Assembly: GCA_963070105.1 (NCBI GenBank)
Contig: OY718804.1
Coordinates: 3,489,317 to 3,553,316 of the forward strand
Direction: 5' to 3'
Origin: Litomosoides sigmodontis
Lineage: Eukaryota > Nematoda > Chromadorea > Rhabditida > Onchocercidae
DNA: 64,000 nucleotides
The notes beneath the pieces were generated by a model that had not been told where the DNA came from, searched no databases, and saw only the letters and a list, made by a program, of their open reading frames with translations. Positions 50,801-61,940 of this stretch are shown piece by piece (positions within the stretch are counted from its first letter, which is position 1; each line of letters starts with the position of its first letter). A program made the position numbers and the translations under genes.

Positions 50801-51979
50801 TGTAGCATGAACCGTCCCACCATTTGAATTATCTGAAAACACAACAGTACGGTGATGTGGAAAATGATATGTGAAAATACTTATGGTGTATTTCATATTA
50901 ACCTATTTTTTTTTTGGCTTCAATTAATAGCATCAACAAGTGTTTAACATGGAATGATCTCTAATTCATACAGCTGAATTTTGCTATACATTTCGCTACA
51001 CTGTGTTGCACAACCGAAGGTTAAAAAATGCTCGAAAAGCTATACGATCCTAACTGAAAGCACTCATAAAAGTACGAATTATACGACGGAACGTATAATT
51101 CGTTCCGTCGTTCCGTAACGGCCTAACAGTTGCGTAACGGCCTAAATTGAAAGCAGAATTACCACATCATGAAGGTGAGGGGATGGATAGATGTTCAGAA
51201 AACAGGTAACACACCAAACACTGAGTGCTTTCAGCACCATTAGCTCATGCACTTCTCCAAGTGTGCAAAATTTTGCATCATTTTCAACTTGTTGCACCGA
51301 ATAAGCCCTTCACTAGCTGAAATCCATCGGATAACAATAGTCACGTCGGTCCACAAGTCAGTTCAAACCAGCTACTGTTATCTCTTTGTGAACTTTTGAG
51401 AGCCATAACTTGGGTGGTTTTGAGGCCGAATGGTAAAAGGTATTGCATGCATAATTCTTGTAGTACTGTTGCTGTAGTGTTATTAGTGATTAGCTAAATA
51501 AATGTTAGATTGCGTGGTTTCTATTCCTCCCACGGGTGCGCTCAGTGATTTTCCACTGAGTAGTGGCTAATTTTTGCAATTTGGTTCAAATTTTTTGTAT
51601 AGAATCGAAGGATTCGATGTCACAAAATAGGGATAACTGCCTGGTAGTAACACAACAAGTGAGGCCAATAAAACTCTGTAAGTAGTAGTTCATTCTTCGC
51701 AGCGTAATAGACAGAAGACATTGACAGTACTTAAGTAGAAGCAGCACAGATTGATGCTAATAGTGCAATAACGTCCAAGTGTTATATGAAATTAAATTCA
51801 TTGTTTATATCCTGCCGGCATAGGAAATCATTTTTTTCTTTCCTTCACTTTAACGATAGCGCGAACTACATTCTTATCAATCTTTATGATGTTAGGCATG
51901 TGTTATTTTTAAAAAAGAAGATTGTTACTTATATTTGATGATTCTTTTCATTTATTACACTACAAAGACAAATAATTTC
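47888..51979. other. 4 kb intergenic stretch upstream of THOC2
   Basis: No recognisable gene. Short open frames at 50338-50553 and 50714-50896 have no supporting splice structure or familiar motif. A palindrome and direct repeats lie at 51075-51145. A 66-base ATG frame at 51620-51686 ends at a GTAAGT donor but does not join THOC2 in frame; it may be 5' UTR or unrelated. Confidence 0.4.
51075..51145. repeat. Overlapping inverted repeats and direct repeats
   Basis: CGAATTATA (51075-51083) pairs with TATAATTCG (51094-51102), and CGACGGAACG (51084-51093) pairs with CGTTCCGTCG (51101-51110), so two stems interleave. CGTTCCGT is then tandemly duplicated (51101-51116) and CGTAACGGCCTAA occurs at 51114-51126 and 51133-51145. 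Confidence 0.9.
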
Positions 51980-51981
51980 AG
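51980..51981 (+). promoter_or_regulatory. Probable spliced-leader acceptor of THOC2
   Basis: AATAATTTCAG is followed by 35 bases without another ATG before the THOC2 start at 52017. The frame upstream of that ATG is closed by a TGA immediately before it, which fits a trans-spliced 5' UTR. Confidence 0.55.
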
Positions 51982-52016
51982 TCAAGAAGATACAGTGTTG
52001 AAGGACAAAATACTGA

Positions 52017-55000
52017 ATGAGCTCTACTTTGGAAGTACTCATTCCACAAACGGAACTACTTCAAATATGTCGGCGAGTTATTGAGGGACAGCTTACTCCG
52101 GCTGCTGCCTATAGCATTGTTAAAACACTTATGGTATGGTACTGCTGTTTTCCAGTAACTTATACCTCCCTCCCCTATTTCATTTTTTTTTTATTCCATT
52201 ATCGTTGAAAGCACGTACAAGTTAGGTTTATGTTTTGCAGAAAACGATTGATAACATCCCCAGTTTGCTAGTGGATGTTCTGGCCATTGTGGATCTAGAA
52301 TTGAGCACAGATAAGAAAAGTGAAGAATGTCGAAAATATTTCTTAGAATTTATATCACAGCTGAACGATCGAGTAAGTAACAATATTGAATTATTGATCA
52401 TTTACGCACAACACCATTAAATTCCATCTTAGCATGAACAATTTAAAAGGTTGTTTTATTAGAATTTTGTTATCGGGCAGCATACTCTAAATCCCGATGA
52501 ACTCATTTTTCTTTTCCATGCTTGAAACCCTTTTTGGGTGCATTTAATTTCATTTCTGTGAGTGAAGCATTTCCGTGAAATTCCGTGAATGAACAAAATA
52601 AGTTGTTTTAAACTTGCAGGTTATTGCTGACGACGTACTGAAATGTGAGTTGGATATATTGGGTGCCAACGAGCAGATGACCCGATCGCGAATTGTAAAA
52701 ACAAAAACCAGGCTTTTGTTAGTTTTTTTTAAATATATTGTGAGCAGTGTCCACTACTTTTTATTGTTATTTGATGAAGAATGATTTTATAGTGCTTTCC
52801 ATTTTGTTGTTCCATGCGATTCAGTTTTCACCACCTAGAAAGTTTATCTGCATACTGCTATTTCTTTTCAGTTTCAAACAAGTAAAATTCAATTTATTAC
52901 GTGAGGAAAGTGAAGGCTATGCGAAGTTGATAACGGAACTTCTTGATAATCCATCTCTTACTGTATCAAAGGCCTTAAGTCGAATTTATCACTTAATTGG
53001 TAATGCTTTATTTTTTTGCTTTATGCAGAAGAAGGAATTAGCTTATCGGCTACAAAATGTTGAAAGAGATTTCAATTTGGTTCCCTTATTATTCTAGGAC
53101 AGTTTAACTTGGACCCGAACCGTGTAATTGACGTTATTCTTGAATGTTTTGAATCGACACTGGAACGACGCAAGTTTTTCGTCGATTTGCTAACCGAATT
53201 CAAAACGAGCGGTGACGATATATGCAGCATTTTAGGATTTAAATTTACTTTTTATCAGGTTCTATTCTTATCCTCTACGTTCTCGCATGCTTTTTAACTT
53301 CTTTATAGTTACATTTAAAAGATTTAAGAATTAAATTATATTATTGAGGCAAATTTATTGAATTCGGATTGTTTTAGCGTTCCGGCAGTACTCCCGCATC
53401 GCTGTACAGAGTAGCAGCCGCTTTATGTGACGAAAGAGTTATCGATTTGTTGTCGTTGTGCACATTTGTAGGTGTTTTACCATTTTTAAAGATTAAAACA
53501 TAATTATGTAAGTAGCTGTTTCCTTCGGAAATTTCAAATATTTTTGTTTATTGATACATAAAGCGCTTCGCGCTAAAACATATGTTTTAGCTGTCCCCAA
53601 AGCTGGAAGACTTGATGAACGATCACAAAAGTCGTGTCGAACGAGACGGAAAACGAGCTAAAAAAAGTGAAATTATTTCTACTGGTGTGGTAGCAGGAGA
53701 CCCACGAGTTTCTTCGACAACGGCAGCTGGTTATGTGGACGATAATGCTACCATTGCTGGCATATCGTTTGCTTCCGTATTAGCCATGCAGAATGCCGAT
53801 GATACAAAGACCGATGAAAGGGATAGTGATGTATGTGTTGTTTTAAAAAATTTCATTATCATTTTTCATCTCTGAAAGTGATTTTTAAAAACTCTAAATT
53901 ACGATGCTGTTTATCCGAGATGTTGCGTAAGCTTTTTGAAAAAAGGAGATAAGCTATATAATAAGTAATCTATAAAAATTTCGATACATTGTTTTGTACT
54001 TTTCTACATTATTAAAATTCAGGATGCTATACTTGCAAAAAACCAGAAGCTTGGTTTAACTTTTGCTTTGCTAGAAGGGAGTGCTTGGCAGTTTGCAAAA
54101 CAGATGCTCGACAGATTCCCTGAATTTTATGCTGTCAATGCCTCGTACTTTTTTTTTTTATTTTTTATGCATGCATATGCCTAGTGAATGTTTTTTGTGT
54201 GAGAAAGTTGCTTGTTCTGATTATTTTTTCTTGACTGCTTTATAGATTTATTATAAACTAAAGTATTTTTTTCCGGTATCATGTCTGAATGAAAGCGGAT
54301 TTCAAGAAATTCTTCTCTCATCTTCATATCATTAGATCTTGATTTCAGCTCGTAATGTGGTTCTATTTCAGACGTTCTATAGCCCTCTCTATTGCGGACC
54401 TACTGGAACGATCTACCGATGACTTTTATCAAGAGTACGTTATCCTTATTTTGGGCGAAACAAATGACAGATATTGGAGTACATGCATTTCATTAGAAAT
54501 TAATAACAATACCACGAGTTTAGAGTGGTTTTAAATAACTTTATTCATTTGCAGAAAATCCAGATTTGCTTTGGGCACATTCAACCTAAGCCCATCATTG
54601 GCTCAAACTCATTCTCTCGAGATTGTATGTTATGCAATTAAAAAATTTTTTTGGCGTCGTTAATTATTGAGATGTTGAGTATGAATTAAGTATGGAATAT
54701 TTATTCATCAGTAATTTCATCCTATTAACCCTTTGATTTAGGTTGGTAGCTGGTCAGAACTTGTTTCTGTTGTGCTTCCTGTTTTGGCATATCTTGGCCC
54801 CCACATTGCTTATCGGCCCAAAGCAGCTGTAAAACTGGTTCGGCTGATGGCACTGTTTTTTGAAGAAAGAGAAAAAGATCCTACTTGGGCTCAAACCGCC
54901 CACACCGATAGTGGTTTGTGCAAATTCCTCATTTTTGTTTTTATTATTTTTGAACAGTTTGGCTAAAAAAAAGAAATGCAGTGATAGCAAAGATTTATGC

Positions 55001-58000
55001 TCCATGTTACTGCTATTGCTTATGTATTCGTAGACAATTTCCCAATCAGCTGTTTCAAATCAGAAATTTTTTGTCACTGTTGAGCTTGCAGAATGCAATG
55101 CACTGATCGATGCAATCGATGAAACTTTTGTACCGGCATTATCTTTGGCAAATGGTAATTTTGCATATTCACAAGAGCTGTGGAAGTTACTCAGCCATTT
55201 ATCATATACGATACGATATCGGACATATGCACGGTGGAAAACAATACATACCATTCGTCATCCCCAAATTAACATTTGTCGAGGAAGCACTTTTGGTATG
55301 ACGAGATATGTGCTGAAGTTTGTTTTTTTTTTGCTAAATTTTTATAATTCATTTCTGGTTTTATTTATTTTCGTAATCAATCTACGATTTCCATGGAGTA
55401 TGGTGTGATCAAATATGTGTTGAGGTTTGCCTTTTTCCTGTTAGTACTTTTTTAGAGGGTTCATTCTTCTATAGTGAATTAAGCAGCAATTTTTATTAAA
55501 GTTCCTACAAGTTACAGATTAAAACGTTCAAAAGTTTTATTATAGGCGTTTATCGAAGGAAACGGTACGCATGATGGGTCGCCAGTTAGGAAAACTGTGT
55601 CACGTACATCCTGCAGTTGTTTTCGATTACATTTTAGATCAGGTAATAATCTATACCGCTCCTGCAAAACTGTTAGTTGATGCTTCCACTTCTACAATTA
55701 CGTGATAAGGTTTAATGATTTTGCTTTTATTTTTTGCAAACTTTTCGTCATAGCGATTCTTTACAATAATTTTTTTTTGAAAATGATGGAAGATTGGTTA
55801 CAAAATTTATCCCTTTTTTAATGAATTAAGGAGAACTTTTATATAGATTTGTGTTGTATATTACAGATTCAAACATTCGAAAACCTTATTGAACCAGTAG
55901 TTGAATCTATACGTTTCTTGAGTGATCTCGAATTTGACGTGCTCGCATTCTGCATCATTGAGCATTTAGCAGCTCCGGATAAGCAGCAGCTTAAGGTCAA
56001 TAATCTTTTCCGACGAATATCTCATAAATCTTACATGATATTTGAAGAATTTGAAAAAATATCACTGAGATCAATTGGTTATAATTGTCCGTGTTGTGTT
56101 CAAATAGAGCAAAATATTCTATTTTGTATATAGAATTGATTAATTCGACTTCCACATTCCTTTATAATCTTTTACACAGATCTGTTTATCGGAACACCAT
56201 AATAATAATAATATAATGACCCATATTGTAAGAATTGTTTGTATGTATTTGTTTTGCTTCACCATTTTCATAATTTGTATAAGATTTTAGGCATCAGATG
56301 GATCTCTTTCTCCTTGGTTGCAGTCACTTTCCACTTTTGTTGGAAATGTATTTTTGAAATATAACGTTGAGCTGACGGGAGTTCTACAGTACGTAGCAAA
56401 TCAGTTGAAAAATAATAAAAGGTATGGTTTCTCTTACAATTTAAACTGAAGTATATTGTTATTATTAATTTTGATTTTGGTCATGGTATATCAAAGATTC
56501 TATGTTTTTGAAGTTTTGATTTATTGGTCCTGCGAGAAATTATACAAAATATGTCCGGCATTGAATCTACGACAGGATTAACAACAGATCAGTTAGAAGC
56601 ACTTGCTGGAGGTGATACTTTGAGGCAGGAGGTAGATTCCTATTTACTTGCTTTTCATGTAATTAAATATCTTATCCGTTATGTAAATTCATTAGTCATG
56701 TTAATTTGTAGAATTAAAAAATTTCATTTTAGGCAGGGTCTTTCTCGACAATTCGCACAAACAGACGCGCTATATTACGCCTTCGTGATGCGCTGTTCAA
56801 AGAACATCTGATCGTAGGCCTATCCATACTGACTGCTCAACAGCGTCAGTGTATAGTGTATTCCGAATCACCAGATATACCTCTAAAGCTTGCTGGTCAA
56901 ATGCTTGATCAGGTATTGTTAGGCATATTTTAATCATTTTGAGCAATTTTTATCGTGATCCTATTAAAATTAATTAAAAGTTTTTAGTGCCAAGAAACTT
57001 TGATTCAATTTGGTTCCTTTCTGCGCACAAATGTACGACAAGAAGAATACTGTAATAGGATGCCTTCTGTTTGGGAACTCATCGGTCGTTTTCATCTTCC
57101 TGTGGATGCAGCTTTTTTTGTTTCGAGACCAACATTCATGCATCGCGTCTATGTTTGTTTGTTTCATGTTTTCATGAAAAATAAATGTGCATTGTCAATC
57201 CCAGGAATAGTGTTATTTGCAAAATAATTTCAAAATTTTTTTCAAAAAGACCGTTGACTATTATATCTTCATGAGTAAATATTGTAGTACACTTTTTTGT
57301 TCCTTACCATTATATTTGAATTTGTACACTGTAAATTACAGAGTAATTTCGACAAAAGCCGCAAGGCACTTCGCGAGTCAGATGGAAGCAAAATGAAATT
57401 GGACTCCAGTCGAAAGTCAGCTTTGTTTCGGAATGCTTTCGATGAAGTGATTGGAGAATTAGAGTCAAATCTTCGACCACTTCTTCCTGGTTTTATTTGG
57501 GCAGACATTTCTTCCAAGTTAGTCCTACTTCATTTCTAATCGTTCTGTTTTTATAAAATTGTTTGTAGAGTAGCAAGTTGTTAGAGTAAAAGTAACAGTA
57601 GTAATATGATCGGCGTATATGAATGTGTCAGTTGTTCAATGGATATTAATATCCAGTGTGACACATCCCATATTTCAATATGTATTACGTATTCCAGGAT
57701 TCTTAAATGATTTTTTGTGTGCCTGGTTACATGTATAAACACATGACGAAAATTGTTGATTTTTTTTCACTGATGAAAGATTTATGGTTTTTAGGATATT
57801 TACAATTTTTTGGATACTATCCATGTACGATATCTCAGTTCCGAAGACCACCTACGAACGAGAATTACAGCGCGTTCGCAGATCTTTGGCTCTTGTTGCT
57901 GAAAATGCTGAAATTGTAAGAAATTAAAATTTGATGATGGTCGGATCTGCTTATTACATGCAGGCAGTCAGAATTCTTCATTTCAATTATATGAAATGAG

Positions 58001-61000
58001 CCTAACCGGTTTTTTCTCCACGTACGACATATTCAGAGCATGTTCCCTCATTAAGTTATAATTTCAGTTCCATGAATAAGTTGTAATCGGTGTTTCTTTT
58101 AGAGTAAAACAAAAAGAGCAAAAGAAGAAGAACAGTTGCGCAATGTGGAGAAAAAATTAACGGATGAGTTGAAAAAACAGAATGATCATGTCGAACGTAT
58201 CTTAAATATTTTGAGACACGATAAAGAGTTATTGTTTGCTGATTGTAGCCCGAGTAAGTCCATATTTTCATGTTCCACTAAATTTCGCTTCCACACTACT
58301 TTACTATGAAGTCTTAGTTTATGTTTGGTTCTGGAACATGGATGAGAACATTGCTTCATTGTTACCGAGAAAATGGGCATTAGAGATAGCAAATATGTCA
58401 TTTTGAAAAGCTTGAGTGCCTATAATCTACATTTGACATGTATAAGAAGGGATAATATAATCGAATATGTGCTAATAGACACTTCTAGTTTTAAAATTTC
58501 AGAACTTCGTGGTACGCAGATGGCACGCTTTCTTCAACATTGCATTTTACCACGTGCGGTCTTCACTGATATGGACGCTGCATTCTGCGCTCACTTCATA
58601 CTTTTACTTCATCATCAACGAACTGGCTTCTTCCAAACTGTCTTTTTCTTTGATAAGGTTACAAATACATATATAGATTTCATTACATTGTCTGGGATTT
58701 GTTGCTGCTTATAGTTTTTCATATCTTTTCCAGCTGTTCAACGACATTGGTGCTATACTGGCTACGTTAACCGAGAACGAAGCAAATTGTTTAGGACGAT
58801 TTCTATCTCTTGTGCTTGAGGCCGTGCAGCATTGGCATAGTGATAAAGCAGTTTTTGATAAGGTATTTTTATTGAACAAGGAATAAAAAAATAAATTGAA
58901 CTATTGGAATTATGTGCAACATTTTTTGAGGTAAAGGTTGTGCAGACTAAAAATTTTTCAAAAAATAAAATCTTAGGAATGTTACCGTTTCCCTGGTTTC
59001 ATGACCAAATTGCATATGAGAAACACTGAAGCAACAAATACCGAGAGTATTAGTGATGGAATGAACTACGAATCATACAGGTATCGTGCAGTAATTTTCT
59101 TAGGACGATGCTGATGATTATTTTTACATGTAAACTTGGACAAAAACTATGTTGCTGTTGTTGGTAATATGGAATTCTCAAAATGAAGTTTTCAGGACTC
59201 TATGTCACAAATGGCAGTACAGGATGACTCGATCATGCCTTGGGATTTTGGACGGTTCAAATTACGTAATGATGAGAAATTGCTTAATTGTCATGATTAA
59301 GGTGAAAAGATTTCTTTAGTTATTATCAAATTTCCGGGAGAGATTTAGTATACATGGACGTTCGAAATAGTAGTTTGTACAGCCGCTTTTATAGTTGATA
59401 ATGATTAACGAACTTTTGTGCTGTTATGGGTTATAAATGGATTATTTTAGATGTTAGCATATTTCCCGTTAATTGAAAATCACATCGCAAACATTGAAAA
59501 GACCGTGAACAAAGTGCATGATACGGAAAAAGGACGCAGAGATGACCTTTCTTTGATGGCAGCCTCCTATGCAGGCCATTTACGAATGCGCAAAACACAT
59601 ACATATACTGAATCACAGTTCCATAATGTAATAATTTTCTTATTTTTTTTTCAATCCTTAGGAAGACAATTTTAGAGGGTTTGATTCACTTAAAAAACAA
59701 GTTTATTTTTTAGCAGGTTAATTTTTTTTACTGCCCAATTTCAGTAGATGTGGGTTACCCCAAGTTTAGATGAAGCTGTAAAATGTAACATTCTAAGCGC
59801 TAGGCAGATTAACTAATTCCGAAAATTCTTTTAAACGTAATTATGGCGTGCGAAGCAGTAAAGTATATTGGTCATTTTTGATATTTTTTTTACTGCGAAA
59901 TAGTAAAAAAATTTCAAAAATTTCTTTGTTCATATTATCATATTTATGAACATGTGGGCGTTACAGCGGCTAACTGATGTGGCAAAGAAGACAACACGCG
60001 CAGGTGCAGCGAGAAATGCCAATGGAACTACAAATGTAAAAACTGCAACAAAAAGTTCAGCTATAGAAATCACTGAATCGAGCAAGAAAAACGTGTCGGA
60101 AATAAATGCTGTTGAACCTCGGAGGCCAACCAACGGAGCAGCAGAGCTGCGTAAAGGTCCAGTTACAGGCGATGAAAAACGGAAACTCTCGGAGCCACCG
60201 GCTGCCGAAGTCATAGCAAAGAAAAGGCTAAGTAATCGTTGATATAGTATAATTCTTTATGGTCAATTTTCTGTTCATTCTTAACCATATGCACATGGAA
60301 ACCTCAAAGCATTCCAGAAGTTCCCGATGGAGAAGATCGGCCACAACCTCAAGCTCAGAAAGGCAACGAAGAGCCGCAACCACGTCGCAATGAAATTAGA
60401 AGGGAAGGACATCGGGAAAAGGAAGAAATAAAAATGGAAGATGGTGAGGTCGATTCACCATCTCCAAATTCTCATTCTGAAACTCTTTCATCCCACAAAA
60501 GGGTGAGTGCTACTACCATAGTTTTCTAAAAAGAACGCAGTTGATGGGTTCTAGTTTGGATTCAGTTGATGTGTTCAATTGCTGGTCATTAGTTTTTTTT
60601 TTTTTGATTAAAGTGCCTCGACTGCACTTGCATTTGTTTCCCCCTTCCTTTGTTTGTCAAAAAAAATACAAATGTTTATAATCATGCATTTCTTGTGTTT
60701 TGTTCCTTCCTCCTCGTGACTGCCCAATTAAACTGCCTACGTGTCTTGTTTATTTTTATTGCTTTGTGTCGTTTTATTAGATATATTAAGTTTAACCGTT
60801 CTTTAGTTAATCTTTTGCAGACCCGAGGTAATAAAGTAGAAGACGAAGCATTAAAAAAGGAGAAGGAAAGAACGAGGGCGGAAGAAAAAAAGGAACGCAA
60901 ACGGGATTCTGCTACGTCAGCTGTGGTAAATTCTTATGCGTCTGTTAACTGTAAATTTTGATTAGATTACTAATTCATATGCTTTACAGACCCGTGGAAA

Positions 61001-61631
61001 GGTTAAGACTCCAGAGGATCATGTAAAAACTCGGGACAGAGCATGGAAACGACCTGCGGAACCTACAGATAGGTAGGGAATCTAATACCTCTAGAATTTT
61101 AAAATACATGTTTCATGGCCAATAAAAATTATTTTCAGTGATGGAAATGCAAAAGTACCGCGAAGTGAGGGTAGTAGTGGCTCAGAGAGAAGTGCCGAAT
61201 CGAAGAGTAAGAAATTAGCTTATTGTGCTATTCACTACTTATGATGATGCACTTCTTTTGCACAGTAATAGGTGTCTTCAAAATAGCTTTCGAAGACCTT
61301 TACACATAGACTTAGTACTTTAATGTCATTTTTTATTTTCATCAAATTTCAGGCGTGAAACCCTCCGAAATGTCACCATCTACTCGTACGACGCGACACA
61401 GACGTGATCCACATCGGACGTAAGTCGTTCAAATGGTAAAATTAATTTTATTTTTTTTTTGTAAGTCAGTTTTTTGATATGCATATTTTTGCAGTAATTT
61501 ATCTTCTTTGTTTCAGAACAGCAGCAAACCATGATCGTTCGAGGTAATGCAACAAATTGGTTCTAATGATTTACCAACATTGTTTTGTGTCGAGTTAAAT
61601 TTAATTGCGCCAGTGCAGAATGAGATGCTAG
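52017..61631 (+). CDS. THOC2: THO complex subunit 2
   Basis: 34 exons were assembled; their lengths sum to 4413 nt, 1470 residues. Boundaries: 52017-52133, 52241-52372, 52620-52717, 52872-52999, 53098-53258, 53378-53467, 53591-53830, 54023-54144, 54372-54434, 54555-54624, 54742-54913, 55050-55317, 55546-55642, 55867-55995, 56291-56421, 56514-56631, 56733-56912, 56988-57152, 57342-57517, 57795-57915, 58103-58253, 58503-58657, 58734-58862, 58977-59080, 59196-59301, 59451-59627, 59967-60231, 60318-60502, 60821-60925, 60990-61072, 61139-61206, 61353-61419, 61517-61543, 61619-61631. THOC2 is the scaffold of THO/TREX, coupling transcription to mRNA export. Landmarks: KFNLLREESEGYAKLI, FNLDPNRVIDVILECFE, LGFKFTFYQ, MGRQLGKLCHVHP, LDQIQTFENLIEPVV, FFVSRPTFMHR, VPKTTYERE, LPRAVFTDMDAAFCAHF and YAGHLRMRK. 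The tail after 59967 is Lys/Glu/Arg-rich and disordered-looking, as in animal THOC2. The 55050 acceptor, the last 7-residue joins and the very short final exon are the least certain. About 50 N-terminal residues of the human protein have no counterpart. Confidence 0.94.
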
Positions 61632-61940
61632 TTGGGGAATGTTATTTGTACTGAGAGTTTAGCTGCTACTGATTTACGAAGCTTCGGTACTGATGGCGTA
61701 TGTTTTATGACATGTGTCATGACGTATTGTTATTCATCATTCGTAGTAAGTAGACATCGCCGTAGATATCTGCCGATTTCAGATTATCTTGTAAGCCCAT
61801 CTCTTTTTAGCTGACATAATTATATGGCAGGGCCATTTTTTTATTGTTTGTATTATTGTTTTGCAATAGTTTTCCTTCCGTATATGGTTTATCAAATTCA
61901 AATCTCTGTATAAAATTTTATGTACAATTTTATTTCGAGA
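61632..61940. other. Convergent 3' ends of THOC2 and the PAN-domain gene
   Basis: 309 bp between the predicted THOC2 stop and the minus-strand stop at 61941. No exon recognised. Confidence 0.4.

Noticed and set aside
50338..50896. Two short ORFs (plus 50338-50553, minus 50714-50896) as genes
   Set aside because: No signal peptide, domain, convincing splice chain or conserved motif; background-like composition.
51620..51686. Small ATG exon upstream of THOC2 (MSQNRDNCLVV...)
   Set aside because: Joining its GTAAGT donor to the 51982 acceptor gives an immediate stop; not used as coding sequence.
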